A DNA stretch of 64,000 nucleotides, taken from assembly GCF_050948215.1 (NCBI RefSeq), contig NC_135164.1:4779116-4843115 (forward strand), given 5' to 3'. The number at the start of each line of letters is the position of its first letter. Position 1 is the stretch's first letter. Below, piece by piece: positions 24,742 through 38,200 of the stretch. A program made the translations under genes and the position numbers. The notes beneath the pieces are model-generated. The model searched no databases and had not been told where the DNA came from. It saw nothing but the letters and a program-made list of their open reading frames with translations. Origin of the DNA: Halictus rubicundus (lineage: Eukaryota; Arthropoda; Insecta; Hymenoptera; Halictidae).

Positions 24742-26612
24742 GTGTCTTTTCTACGTTCGACGCGGTCACAAGAAAATGGTAGCCCTACACGATCTATGTC
24801 ACAGCACAGACCTGAATATTGGGCTTAGATCGACCTTTTTAATGTAGTTAAAAAAAAAAGAGTTACTTTATTTGTAACATGTTTACATGCTTCAACGTTC
24901 TTTTACAGCTTTGTTGTTCACGATTTCTGTTAATTTTATTGACAGATTGAGCCTTTCGTAATAGTGATTATTAGACTGCTGATTTTCATGCGAAATAAAA
25001 ATGTTCTACCTGAATTACAATAAACTGGGGTGAAATAGAAGTTTATTTTCTTTCGTAATATGTTTAATAGCTTGAAAAGAATATAACATTTGAATTCTTT
25101 CGCTGTTTTAGATTGCACGTACTCATTTTTGTGATGATTCCGTAGCCTATCGATAAATGAGAAATAATATAACGATGCTCCTAAATTCACGGTGATGTCT
25201 TTCGCGTTTCACTTATTCATTTTTGTCGTAAATGCATAAAATCTCCAGTCCAGTAATTAAAGTCGCGTTCGCCTGAACGTGCAGCACGGGTTATAATTAC
25301 GGGCAATAGCCGACGGTGAAATTGCGAAAAAATGGCACGATAAAATAGGGAAAATGCATCCGTTACTGCGATCGAGCAACTCACTATCGCGTTCCAGAAA
25401 GTACACTCCAGGGCCCTAATAATCAATGGTAAGAACCTTCAAGGAACGTCGCGACACTCGGTGCTGCTTCAACACACAGCGAAACCCCGGCAACTGCACA
25501 CTTCCACTTTAATCCCCGTTCCGTCACGAGCAGTCGCATCATTAGGCCATTTCGTATTACAAATGACATCGAAGGGGCTGCGTGGTCCGTCCTCTCTTTC
25601 TTCTATTCGCTCTTATCTGACCGTACACTCTGTTTTCTCGTTTCGTTCTATTTCTTCCTCGATCCCTTCTAAATCCATCCCATTTTCTCCGACCGTCCCT
25701 TTCCCGTCTCTCCTTCCACCTAGCGATGGGTAGCCAAGCCGCTCGAGTACGTTCGCAGTTACTATAAATTATAGTTCAATTGCCGGAATTCAGAAAGCAC
25801 GCTTTTTCGTTCCCAATCAATCCCTGTATTTTTAATCTGTTCAAATATAAGTTGAAAAGAAAGTTCCCCTTATATTCTTAAAATCGTATCTTCCACCGTG
25901 TCTTTGCTACCCATTCGACTCCTTCCTTTAGCTCTTATAACCGGATCGATCGAACGCTATGAAAAACCGGCACCGTGGTCATGAGCATGCACGAGTATTT
26001 TTTATCCGAGATAATAAGTTCGGAATGATTGCTGTTTGTTCATTCCATCGACGATCACCGCCGACTTTTTCTTTCGCGATGCAACTGCACGCTGCGGATG
26101 CACGCGTCCCTTCCAGTGCTTACCGCGTTCCACCATGCAGTTGTTGGTGCATTATGGGGAGGGGGCGGGGAGGAACAAGTGTCCCATCACTGATTCTTCT
26201 TCGCGCCTCGTCTTCTCGAGTCGTATGCTACTGGTTACGCAACGAAACCACAGGTGTCTGATTTGGACGAGCAACACGAGGTGTTATAATCGGGGACCGA
26301 AAAAGTTATGGCACTTTTTAATAGGCTTCAAACACGACCCGTGGAACTTTCTTAGAAAAATGTAGGCAACAAATCTTATCGAATATTTTCAGTTTACCAG
26401 CTTCCTCGTATTTGACCATGCAATTGCACATAGTTGAACCTAAATGCACTTCTCGCATGACGCTCCCAAAGTGCATCCATTGAATAGCAAATATAAACTC
26501 GTTTTGATTAAAGTCTTGATCTAAGACCAATCCTCGGGTCCGTGCTGTGACATAGATCGTGTAGGGCTACTGTTTTCTTGTGGCCGCGTCTACATACAAG
26601 ACGCACTATATA
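24742..26612. mobile_element. Probable composite element bounded by about 100-bp inverted repeats
   Basis: The left arm (about 24,742-24,842) contains GTAGCCCTACACGATCTATG followed by TCACAGCAC. The right arm (about 26,510-26,612) carries the inverse, CATAGATCGTGTAGGGCTAC preceded by GTGCTGTGA, with similarity continuing on both sides for about 100 bp in total. The 1.67-kb interior has no recognisable transposase and includes a separate MITE at 24,965-25,257, so that MITE inserted later. Exact ends and target duplication could not be fixed. Confidence 0.6.
24965..25257. mobile_element. MITE of the ACTGCGGATTTTATGCAT family, full copy
   Basis: Left end (TTATTAGACTGCTGATTTTC) and right end (GCATAAAATCTCCAGTCCAGTAA) are diverged inverted repeats. 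The interior (TTCTACCTGAATTAC, GGGGTGAAATAGAAGTTTATTTTC, TAATATGTTTAATAG) matches the copy at 45,982-46,231. Non-coding. Confidence 0.65.
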
Positions 26613-28354
26613 CAATTGAACCACTAAATACAATTCAAATTGTATCGTGTTTAGTGTCATACTGATCAGAAAAATGCCAGGAATAAGTTGGCGAAAGTAC
26701 TATAAAGAAATAATGAAAAATAAAGAAATGCATTTAGGTTGCGTTATACTTTCCATTTGAATTTAGAGTAAACATTCGACGCTAATTTGTTTACAATATA
26801 CCGGACGTTGATTTAGATATTATTTTGCCAAAGAAATCATAAATCTGTACTATAAATTACTGACAGTTCCTGTTCTCGGTGTTCACCACGGTTTCGCAAC
26901 GGATTTACGATTTACATTCAATTTAACGATAAAGATCGCCATCACGAGGCTTGGGGTAGGTCCGAGGTTATGTAGGGGAAGCGGGCATTGCCGATATTAA
27001 TCGACAATGTTATCATTAGCAGTAACTCCGCTTTGGTCGTTATAAACGGCGTCTGACCTTTGCGGGCATTGTGTATTAGCGTCCATGCAATTACAGAGAG
27101 TTAAATCGATTCTACGGTTCTGATTGATTTTCCTTGTTCTCGTTCCATAAGATATGCATCGTGACTGAATGGAGGCTAGCACATTTCCTGATTTGAACTT
27201 CCTGTGCGTGATTTCTGCGTTGTTTCTGCACGCCATTGTCGAACTATTCGCGTTCGACCCGAGAGAGCTCGCACCGTTAGCATTTTATTTTCGACGGGAC
27301 AATAGTGCCCGGAACATGATTGGTCGACTATTTGCAGCAGATGTTCTGACTCGTGTCCATTTGATTATTCACGACTTTCACTCCTGCTCTTCCTACCCTG
27401 ATGTTAACGTTACACTGTATTTGCTTCGAATAAATTTTCTGTTGACGTTGCACGCTTAGGCTACTCTGAACGTGCACGGAGCATGTCGAAGAAAACGTTA
27501 CAAGCTTTTCTCTTAAAAGCTAAATGAAATTAAATGAAGTAAATGCTATTCAGTTTGACGAGAGTTAAATAAGAAAATATGAATACCACCTCCCGTTTAA
27601 TTCATATGTATCCATTAAAAACCACACAGCAACGGGAAAAGCATTATAAATTAATTTTCAAGAATATTTTAATGAAAAAATTATGTATTAAGTGAGAAAT
27701 GAGAAGCCAACTGATTAATTTTCTCTGTTCTTTAACTGGATATCCGATTCTGCAATTCCACGAGGTAGTTCTTTAAACAATTCGTGCAAAAAGATATTTG
27801 AACTATAGCCCGCCGAGTTCGTAATTTGTGTTTAAGGAAACCGTGACATCTAACATGGACTTTCCAGTAATTAATCACCTGCTAACGGCGGATTTCCATC
27901 GCTACATCACGTGCATTAGTGCCTACATGCTTCATTTACATATGTATACAAGCTGCAACCCATCTAATCCTCGCTACCCACGCTATTTAGTTATAACGAA
28001 CTGTTGCACCTTCCCTCCTGGCTCCGCGTCGATGTAACGCGCTGTGAATCCGAGTTTTGTAGCAATTTCCGGAGGAAAGCTGCGCGTTATCTCTCGTCCG
28101 TACAGCGGCGAGATGGTTCAAATGAACCAGCTCCATCATTCGCCGTCGCAGCTGCAATCGGTCAACGTGCAATACGCTTTGACAAGTACAACAAGTGGCG
28201 GATGCTCCGCGGTGGTCATACGCGAAACAAGAGAAAAAAGAGATACGAGGACATCGGGCTGAACGGCAAGAAGAAGAACGCGCCGGAAGCGAATGATTTT
28301 CCTGATCCACAACTTGCTTCGGAGTGTTACTGTTCTGAGATTTTAATGCCACCG
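26613..28354. other. No gene seen
   Basis: AT-rich with scattered short open frames. The frames between 27,990 and 28,300 overlap on both strands and show no domain. Confidence 0.5.
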
Positions 28355-28512
28355 TTAACCAGTTACTCTTTGAAAAATGTGTACCTAAGTTGCGTCGCAA
28401 AAATTAACCGCTGTTTGAATTGTAGCTGTTTTGACGAGTATACTCGTCATGACACAAAATATCGCCATTTCTTCATGACGAGTATACTCGTCAAACACGA
28501 TTAACTGGTTAA
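28355..28512. mobile_element. TTAA-flanked MITE with two internal 18-bp palindromes
   Basis: TTAACCAGTTA at the left and TAACTGGTTAA at the right form an 11-bp perfect inverted repeat bounded by TTAA (158 bp total). Inside, the perfect palindrome TGACGAGTATACTCGTCA occurs twice (28,432-28,449 and 28,476-28,493), and the two copies plus flanks are themselves arranged as an inverted repeat. An additional TTAACC lies inside at about 28,404 and could be the true left end of a shorter element. Confidence 0.75.
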
Positions 28513-28549
28513 GCGTTCTAACAATAAAACTGCAGAGCACTCTTTCAAA

Positions 28550-28640
28550 CGGAACAGTGTTTTCTCGATATATGTCAGCAACACGGGTCTTGCCAGTGAC
28601 ATAGATCGTCCAGGAGATACTATCTATTTTCCCAATACTC
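28550..28640 (-). repeat. About 90-bp repeat matching the right end of the 57,192 MITE, inverted
   Basis: AACACGGGTCTTGCCAG, the flanking TTTCTCGATATATGTC and the following GATACTAT match the reverse complement of about 57,340-57,413 with few changes. Confidence 0.7.
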
Positions 28641-31600
28641 CAATCGCTAGAATCTATTCCGTCAGTTGTTTTGTAATAGATTCATCCGACTGAATATTAT
28701 ATAGAAAAACAATTTCACAATTACTTGTATTAGTATAATATCCCAGAATATGCTCACAAAGTCCCGATAGGCAAGCTACAGCATTGCGCTCGTGAAGCTT
28801 ATGCGGGTGACCGCAGAAGCGTGTTTCACACTTCGTAACGACTCCCTTTACAGAAATTCGAGACGAGAATGTCTCCGAGTTCGTTCAAGGCTGTGGAAAA
28901 TGGTTTAATTAATTTTAGTGTTGCTACAAAAATGACGAGAATCCTTAAACCCAGTATCGCTTATGCCGGAACTCTGCTTGAAACCAGCGAGAGGGCTACT
29001 TGCATTCAGTAGGGGCAGAATTTATGGTCAGACTTTGAGTCTTAGGGGTTGTAATAAAACGACCTGTACCGAATCCTATTCTATAAAAGAATTTTTCCTT
29101 CATGCTCCGAATACGAGGACCAGGACTCTCACTGATATCCGGACATCTCATTCCGGATATTCGGATCCGGATTTCCGGTTAGCAAGAATGGGACCTAGTT
29201 CGAGCCGATTCGGTAAAATTCGATCACACAAAGCACCTCGTTCCTGCATCTTTCTCCGCATGAATGGACGCCCGTTCTCGCAAGGGGGCTAATTCTACCG
29301 GTTCTCCGCGAGACAGACCTCTCAAAGGAGGAGCGAAGAGTGATCAGCGATCGCGCGAACGGTCCCCGGCAGCTCGCAAGCGAGGGAGCCGAGGGAAGAG
29401 CGGTAGCAGCGGCTATGAAAAGGTAAAACAGAAGCGAGGAAAACGCGTTGTCGCGGCTGGCGAAGAGGCCTGCGACAAGGTAAAGTCGAGTAACTATCGC
29501 GGGAGCGCGAGAGGAAAGCAGAAGAGAGGTAGCTAAGCAAAAGGCGAGTCCCGGGGCCAGGAAAAGCTAGGTCGTCGCGAGAAATGAGTAGGGATGGATC
29601 GAGGCAAGGCGTATCGGCGAGAGCCACGCTGAGGAAACGGGTCCAAAGTCGTCGGGACTCGACGAGGCTCTGGTGGCGCGTTCACCTCCCGCTCGGACGC
29701 AGTACGCTCCGGACTCTCGCGCAGGCGAGGTTGCACCAATCCGCTCGGTCGATCCGGCGACCACGTGCGCCGTTCGCGACACGTTAAACACGAGGACCCG
29801 GCGGCGTTCTTTTCCTGCCATGTGTTTTCGGTGGCATCCGGCCGATTGTGCGCGACTCGCATCCAAACCACGGCCGAGTCCCGACGCGACGGTGACACCG
29901 ATGCCGATCGATATGCTTGACCGCCACGCGCAGCAACACTCCAACTGGGTCAATGAGAAACTTCATTGACGCCCGTTCCACGGCGCGGCGATCAAAGGCT
30001 CGAGAATTAATCGTCTTCAACGTGAACGGATTTAACGTGTCTCGGGAAAATTCAGAGACCCCGGAGAATCAATGATTCGGTCAGCTCTCGCTGAAGAACC
30101 GTGCAGATTTCAGGATTATCAGTGACCGGAGGAACCCCGTTTCCGGGGGGAGGGGGGCCGTGAGAAAATCGAATCGCGACCTCTTCCGGCCGAACAAGAG
30201 TGGCGCAAGAAGAAGCCGGCCGGCGTCGATTTCATGACTCTACTAACCCAGGAATCTCCAACGCCGTTCGCGCAACGGAAAAAGGACAATTCCATAAATA
30301 TCGAAAATCCCATTGAGCCGGAGCCTTTACGATTCCCCATTAGCATACACGGGTGGATAAGCGTAAAAACATGTCGCGCGGCTATCCCCGGCCGATCGTT
30401 AGACCGAGAATAGCAGGGAAGCTGATATAGCTGGTTCCGCGATGTTCGCGCCGGAGTTACTGTCCCCGGCGACGATTCGCAAAAACGAGAATGAGAACGA
30501 GGAGAGGTTCGGTGACTAAGAAGAAACGTAAGTGTAACGAGTCCCCGGGAGGACGCGAAGCGGTCCGGCAACCGGCCGCGACCGGTGGAGGGACTGGACG
30601 CGACACCGGGTAATATCGAATGGTCCGATTTCTCGATTTAATTCGTTCGACGGAAATAGAGCAGGCGTTCGAGTTCTCACGAGCGAGAGAGATTCGAAAC
30701 GGTGCCTTTAATCTATCCAATTGATCGGAAACGCGCAGCGTTTACACGATGACAACCCGGTGGATGAGGGGACGGTAGCCAACGATGTTCAGCATGGTCT
30801 GATGATTCCCCGACAGCTGATCGGTGTCTCCGAGGATCGGCGAACAAAGTCTCCCGGTGAACAAAGAGGGAACAGGGAGGATGACCGAACAGGATCGATG
30901 GAAGAAACGGTGACTGGCAAAAAATGCGCGGAGCCACGGAGGTACCAGGTTAATTAGATTATCGAGGGGAGTAGCTAGAACGCCTGGTCGGACGACCATA
31001 CATGGTCCACCGGTCTACGTCGTCGGACGAAGGAACGGAAGCGACGCGTGGGAGGTCGGACCGCTTGCACGCCGGTTTTTACGCGCTCCAGGAAGACCGA
31101 TTCGTGCGATTCACCTTGGAAAACCGGCGCGCGACTGTTAAACACAGATCCGTCGATGCCGGCGAACGACTTTTCCGCGAAACAATCGCAAATCTACGGC
31201 GATGACGCGGCGGGAGTGCGAGAAGCGTCGATTTTATTGGCCCGCCAGGTCGGTGGAACTTCGGCGGATGGGCTCAGGATCGAACCCCGCGGCGATTTAG
31301 CCAGGTGGATAATGGTTTTCGAGAGGCTGCTCGCGAAGCTGCGTCCATCAACGTGACGCCCTCCGCGCGGACTCGCGTGCCGACTTTCAATTTCACCGCC
31401 GAACGCGGGACCCGCTTGGCTCCCATCGATCCAGATTTCCGTGATTCCCGTGAACCAGTCCGCGCTTATGCACGTGTGCGTGCGTGTTCGTGCGTGCACA
31501 GCACACGGCGGATCCTCTAGGAAATCGTCAGATCCGGAACGAGAGAGGCGTTAAGCGCGATGAAAGTGTAGCGGAGCGTGTTATGCTAAACAGACGGGTA

Positions 31601-32105
31601 AACCAGAAAAGCCTGATCCCCCAGTGATCGATCCTCCAGCCGCGTTGCTACGAATTCGCGGCGAGGCTCGCTCATTGACCGAACGGAACGATACACGCGA
31701 TTAGAAATACCGGTTCCGCGCCAACATTTCGCTCCCGTTCACAATGCTCCGCGCGACGATGATGGAAAATCCTCCGAGAGAGACTCGACTAGTTTATCGT
31801 AGGAAATAAACGAACGTTTTCCTGCCGAGCCCGGATACCAGTGCGAACTGACGCGTTTCAATGGTTCCGCGGGCTTGTCGAACGATTCCTCCTGTTTCGC
31901 CGGATCGCTCGTTTCCATGAACATTGATCAACGGAGGATTCCTCGGGCTCCGGAACCTTCAGATTTGAATTGCAAATCGCGCGAGAACATGGATTTCTTC
32001 GGGACCGTTCCCCGTGTCGCCCGGTGAAACGAAACTCGAGCGGACTCGAGCGGAGACCGACGGGGACCAGGGGAGGGGAACGGAAAAAACGAAACGGCGA
32101 AAAGT
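28641..32105. other. Upstream region of the GT92 gene; GC- and CpG-rich from about 29,250
   Basis: From about 29,250 to the GT92 start codon the sequence is CpG-rich and open in many frames on both strands. This fits a promoter-proximal or 5' untranslated region, but no start site, TATA box or untranslated exon could be placed. Long open frames here (for example 29,533-29,953 minus) have Arg/Ser/Pro-rich, frame-shadow-like content and no recognisable domain. Part of the 5' UTR probably lies here. Confidence 0.45.
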
Positions 32106-32241
32106 ATGTCGGTCGCGGGCACCAGGAAATTATGCAGAGTGGGCCTAGCCGCCGTGCTGGTCACCGCGCTGTGCGTGTTGACTCTGCTGGATTCGCCGCC
32201 TCAACTCCCGGATCCACCGGCGGATCCTCCTCCCACGCCTG
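32106..32241 (+). CDS. GT92 gene exon 1 (signal anchor)
   Basis: Encodes 45 full codons plus one base; donor CCTG|GTAAGC. Contains the whole membrane anchor and the start of a Pro/Asp-rich stem (PPQLPDPPADPPPTP). The phase-1 end joins GT of exon 2 to make Gly46. Confidence 0.85.
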
Positions 32242-35200
32242 GTAAGCAGTTTTCTTCGTAGGTTAGCCAAGCTCCATCGCCTCCAACAGCGCGCGACCCT
32301 TGCCCTTTCGTTATCGCTGAACGGTTCGCAGCCCGCAAGCCACTAACGCGCCTTTGGCACCTAACAATGCTAGCTTCTTTCGCGCCGAGATTAGATACGC
32401 CGGGCCCCCGGCCGGGCCCGTCTTTCCGATGTTCCGAGCCGCTTAACCATTGTCCGAGATATTCTCGATTATCTCGGATATTCCGGAAATGTTTAAAACT
32501 CCCGTCTGCGAGATTCAACTTGATCCTAACTCTTGTATCATTAGATCGTTGCATATGAATTTCTTCGTGATCAAATACTGTTATAATCGACAGATTTATT
32601 GCATCGTTCGAAGGACTAATCCTTTAAGTCCAATCTTCAGTTTCTATTTACACACCGGATTTTATTTTTAAATGTTTATTTCGACATCAGTCGACGTGAT
32701 TGTCGTGTATTGTTTTCATATGTATGAGAAAATGAACATATTGACGACAACATTGTGCGATGTTCAATTGGCAAATAAAAAATTGATTTCAAATTCGAGG
32801 ACATAAAACACAATTAGTTTTGCAATACTGGGTACATTATTCTGTACCAACGTCCTCTGAAATGAGACCTATATTTTAGATAGAACGCGTGTTTTAAATT
32901 TTCATTGCGAGCTCAAATGAAAAAGTGCCTTTTCTATTTTTTCGTGTAACTTTTACCTGTTGCTATTTTCATCACCCAATGCTCCTAATTGCTCAGAAAA
33001 AGTCAGGTCGTTTGGTTCAACTTTAAAACAGTTTTTCCTGTTAAACTTGTGCTACACATCTGAGAGGGAAAATGTTATTTATGTCTCATAACGAAATGGG
33101 TTTACAATTTTCTCTTCACCAAACAGTTCGCTGCTAGAATAGTGTCTGTCTAACTTTTAAATAACCTCTACCAGTACTATTTATTTATGCTGCTAACTGA
33201 CAGTTGAATTCGAAAATGTTCATAACTCAGTTTCGAGTCTCTATCAAGTTACTTCTTGCTCGTCCGTCACTCAAGATCGAAAGATTGGCTAAAACGATTT
33301 AAGCTTTAAATTGTTTTGCACCCTGCGTTGCCACAATCTGATGTCGCGTTGCGATAGTAGTGCTTTAACTTCGCAACTTGAGGAATACGTAATAGGATAA
33401 GTTTTGCGAGATTTATTACTGAAAGGTCTGAAACATCAATTGTAGCTAGCATACTTTTCGAATTCAAGAAACCCTGGAAGTATGCGCAGCTACACGACAG
33501 TAACACGATCACCTTCTTTAGTTAATGATTTTATTTTTAACAGAAAAAGCTCCAAATTTTTGACCACTCAGAACTCATTTTAATATTTTACTAGTTCATC
33601 TACACCTGATTTACGAGTTCATTTCGAATTGAAACCGTCTTTGATAGAACAAGCAACTTGTTAATATAAACACGAGTATAACAAATCTTCTCATTGAAAA
33701 TAAAACGAAAGAAGAATGTATAGTCGGAAGAAGTAATTCCCATACGCTATGGTAATCCTGCTTCTAGTGTGCTGAATATTTCTGCTTCGCTGTTCGCACT
33801 ATTTCCTATCCGCGAATACTTTCCCAGCATTACCGCCGACCGACAAAGAAAAGGAAAATTCCCTACATTTTTCTATCCTACCGATGTGTTCCCTACTTGC
33901 ACCTGGCTGCGTTGATTTGAATAAGCACAAACGCATTCTGATGCACCTCTTAGCACCTCTATTTTATGTATTCTTCAATCTTAATACTCGACAAGTAAAC
34001 AACAATTAAAACATGGCAAAAATTACAAATTAGCCCTCTTAGCACCTATATTTTATCTATACCACAATCTCAATACTCGACAAGTAAACAAAAATCAAAA
34101 CATGGCATCAAACACAAATATAAAAAAAATATTTTCATCTTAACCCACTTATGGTTTGTTTTTAAAATTTGTTAATTATTCTTCCTGACAAATAGCAAAA
34201 TTGCTGTAGATCTCTATTTTCTTGAATAATTATAAATTGATTTGCAGTTGTAGCATAAAGGTGTTTCTCGAAAGCATGAAGTACAACATTATTAAACGTC
34301 TGAAAATGTTTAAGCAACGAAGTGCGCGAAAAATTCTACAATTTCATTCGTATCCAGTTGTGGTTTTGAGACCATTACTCGCACGGACTGAGTCATTCAG
34401 AAAGTCCTAAAAACTGGCCAGCTAAATAAAAATGAAAAGGTGTAAAAACCGACCAACCGAATAGTTCAGTCTCATCGTGACTGGTGAGCTCCACACAAAG
34501 AAAATGAGACGTCTGCGAAACATTTTGCCAATCCAGTCGTCCCATCTTTCTGATAGTCTCACGATTCCGAATGACAACCCCGGTCGTTTAGCTCGCTGTT
34601 TCTTTTCGGGTCTGTTCCCCCTCTCCTTCGATCAAGTCCTCTTAATTCGCGGACAAAAAAGGCGAACCAAGGAGGCCGTAAATCAACCGGCACGGTTTGA
34701 GACACGGGCTTATCGTGACTCAAATCTGTACACGGTTCCTTGGCGGTAGCGACTTCATTAGGTGACATAATTTACAGCCGAGCCGCGCCGCGCAGCGAAA
34801 CAAAACGACTTTGTGACGATCAAAACTCGATTTTCGGAATATTGTAAATCCAAAAAAAAAAAATAAAAGAAATTTATGTTACTTCAGAAAGAAATAATTA
34901 CTTCTGCATCGTTGTGTAGATAATTTGGGATAAAATGTTTACTTCAGTAACTGTGTTTATACCGAAGGAGTTACGTTTAAATAAAAACCTCAGCTTCTCC
35001 TAAACTATTAAAGATTCACAACCATTTACAAGAGATGCAGTTGATACTATATAAACGTATGAAGTTTGTCTCCGAGGAACAAAAGGAATTAGTTGCTAAA
35101 TTATTTTTCTGACAAAAATCTTGTCGACTGATGCGTCTGTTCATGGCTTACCGTATCTACTTACTGCAAGTGTTACACTAGAGCACGCGGACTCGATCGA

Positions 35201-38200
35201 TTTTCAAACTCTTCTTTCTCGAAAATGAGGTGTCCAACGACAAAACGTTACTCCTTTTTTCTAACTTATATCTGCATGCAGTGCCCAGAAGCCTGTGCCA
35301 CGATTTTGGAAACACTCTGTATAATATACCCATAGATCGTAATAGTATTCCATGATCGAAACGCTTCACAACGTTAGCATTCTGAAATCGGCCATTTCAT
35401 GTGCAACACAACCTACTGATTTCTCAATCGAAATAAGAAAACTTGTAAGCAACGTTCGGTATGCTAGTTAAAAATCTGAAAATCGGTCGTTTCGTGCCAC
35501 GGACGAGTTCCACGGTGCTCGGCCGTTGTTTCCGAACACGGCGGTGGATTTCGCAGAAATTATGAGAGGTAATCGGCCGGGAAATGCGGATGCTTCCGAA
35601 GCTTTACGCCGTCGTTTTTTGACCGCGTCCATTAATCCTTGCATTCGAATTGCGCGGCTGGTCGGGGATTCGCGCGCAGCTACGTTTACTTTCTCGTAAA
35701 GCTGGCGGACCGTGGCATCGAAGAGGGAAAGCAGGAAGCGGCGGCTGTTAAAGGCCACGAATCCCAGGATACCAACGCAGTATCACGTAATACGCGGTCG
35801 TTAGGTCAACCGTAGACACCACTTTTAACGACACACTACACGCGCACACACCGATATCGGTTGATGATCGGCGCAGCGCGGCGCAGAGCGGCGCAGAGCG
35901 GCGCAGAGCGGTGCGGCGCGGCGTTTCGCTCGAACGGAACAAATTGTTTTACAACGAGAGGGAGAGAGAGACGCGGAATTAATCCGACCGCGTGACCCCT
36001 CTCTCTCTCTCTCTCTCTCTCCTCTCCCGCGCTTCATGCTCGCCACAGGTTTAATTGGTCGCGGAGATTAGCTGCGTTTCGACCTGAAAATTATGCTACT
36101 GTTAATTGCTTTCGTCAAGGTAAAAGTGATTTTCTAATGGACAGCGGAAATTATAGGGGAGGGAACCATGTTCGGAATCTTGATGAACGGTTTAGGTACG
36201 TTTCGAAGAGAATAGGAAATATCGTTCTGAGAAATTCAAACCATTCGACGAAAGTGAAATCGCAACGTTATTCAACGCTGCACATTCCCATGCATGAGAA
36301 CCAGGACAATCAGCAATTTCATACAGTTCGGGGCAAAACGACAAACCACTCTTTGCTCATTTCTGTAATGCTAAAGAACTCGACGAAACTGGCTGTACAG
36401 GAGGGAATTATTTTTTTTTTTTATTTCGAAGATGCGACGATTTCTTTTTCTTCTGAAATTGAAATAAGTAGAAAATAGTACAGAAATTTCGAATAGAAGA
36501 TAGAATTGATTCGATATACAGAAATTACTCGGTAAAAGGGCATAACATCTTTTTGTATGACGTCCCATTTTAACAAATTTGACAATCACGCGAGCTATTG
36601 TACTTCCGAAATTTTTGTCAGAAAATCAAGCACTCGTAAAAGATTGATCATCTTTCGAAAAATGTCCAAATATTCCTGTGAGTCTAGAGATAGTGTCAAA
36701 CTCATTTTCTTCAGGGCGTTCCAACAGATGTTTCCCGGATGGACGACTGTCAAAGAAAATTGTCTTATACTACTTAAAGATACTTAAAGATCAATAATTT
36801 AGGAATTCTATTTGACTTGAAGTACCGGAGCACTCGAATTAACAGAAATGATCACGATCAACCTTGAATCGAGCGCCCGGAGGCTGCTACAGAACCACTA
36901 CAGAACCTGAAATCATCGAACGACGAATTTGCATATGCATTATATGTGCGGCGTGAGGGCATGCGTGCGTAACTCGCGTAATTCACAAGGGAATTCATTA
37001 AACGAATCGATCGGCGGGAAAAGAAACGAAAATATGGCAGGGGCGCACCGTGGTCGTGACTCTTGGACGTTCGTGACTCCCCGCGGAAGAACGAGTTTTC
37101 CCTCGGTACGCAGGCGAATCGCATTCGCTATTAGAGGCCAATTAACGAACGGGGCAATTGAAATTCTGTATATGTAACTAATCGACGCTCGGCCGAGGTC
37201 AGTGACGCCCGTCGCCGAGTCCTGGGACAGAGGTTCAGAAAACTGCTTGGGTAATACGGGAGGATTCGGACATGCCATGATCGTCATCTAACACGCAATC
37301 GTATTCATGGTGTACCGCGTCCGGCTTCGGCCGATGACGCAACGCTTCCATCCGGCTCGGGAACCACCGATGTCTCCCGACAGCCTTTCTAATCGCTCCA
37401 TTCAATAAGGCGTGGGTGCGACAAACAATTGAGCCGTTCAGTGCACACATCGATTAACTCCATAAAACAAAAAGTTGAGAAATTCGATGAAGTAATGTAT
37501 ATTGTTTTTTTAAAATTCCTGTTATAATATAAATTCAAATATATAACGTAGAATGCATAAATACAGATATAGCTTTCATCTAACGGTATATAAAATTAAT
37601 AAGAAAGAATAGCCAAAAAATAATCGTCAGTAAAGTTACAGTTTTTATGTGACTGGTGGAGTTAATCGATTTGCCAACTGAAAAAAGTAATAAAGTTAAA
37701 TTCAGTCTTTAAATTTTTAAGTTTTTTATTACAGCTTTTCCATAAAAATGAATGTTGACAGTTCTGTTATAATATATTTTTTGTGATTAATTCATAGCAG
37801 CTTTATTTTAGCAGCATTATTCTTTGGGATAATTCAGCAATATTATAAATAATGTCTTCTTCATCAGCTGTATGTGAGGATTCGTCATTTCGATTTGTTG
37901 TCAAGTTTTTATAGTAATCATGTTTAACAGGAGGAATGAATTTTAGCAGGTCCATCATGTCTGTCCATTTTTCCCTTGTCACAGTTCTACCTTTAGGATA
38001 TAATAAAGGCTGATCTATATTTTTCAAACTTTGCGGTCTACCTACTACAGATTTTCTTATATTAATGGCTTTAAATTCTGTATCTTCATTATAGTCACAT
38101 TTGAATTGTATGAGATGCGGTTTGGACCTTTCGAACTTTATCAAGCGTATTTTAAGCCAATTTACTGGAAGCCCTGTGACGGTTACTTTTCTGTTAATGA

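Larger units (their letters stand above)
32242..37423. other. GT92 intron 1, first part: no exon seen
   Basis: AT-rich intronic sequence. Holds an 89-bp tandem duplication (33,949-34,113), a MITE fragment near 35,137, a GC-rich patch at 35,540-36,060 with simple repeats, and no open frame that fits an alternative exon. Confidence 0.6.

Noticed and set aside
29264..29536. Basic, Lys/Arg/Ser-rich open frame
   Set aside because: Lies in a CpG-rich region where all frames are open; no domain, no splice support, and overlapping frames of similar length on the other strand.
29533..29953. Two overlapping minus-strand frames of 121 and 128 codons
   Set aside because: Composition-driven; Arg/Ser/Pro content with no motif, upstream of a gene on the other strand.
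31250..31300. GGTTCGATCC on the minus strand, resembling a tRNA B box
   Set aside because: The surrounding bases do not form a T-arm stem, and no acceptor or anticodon arm can be folded.
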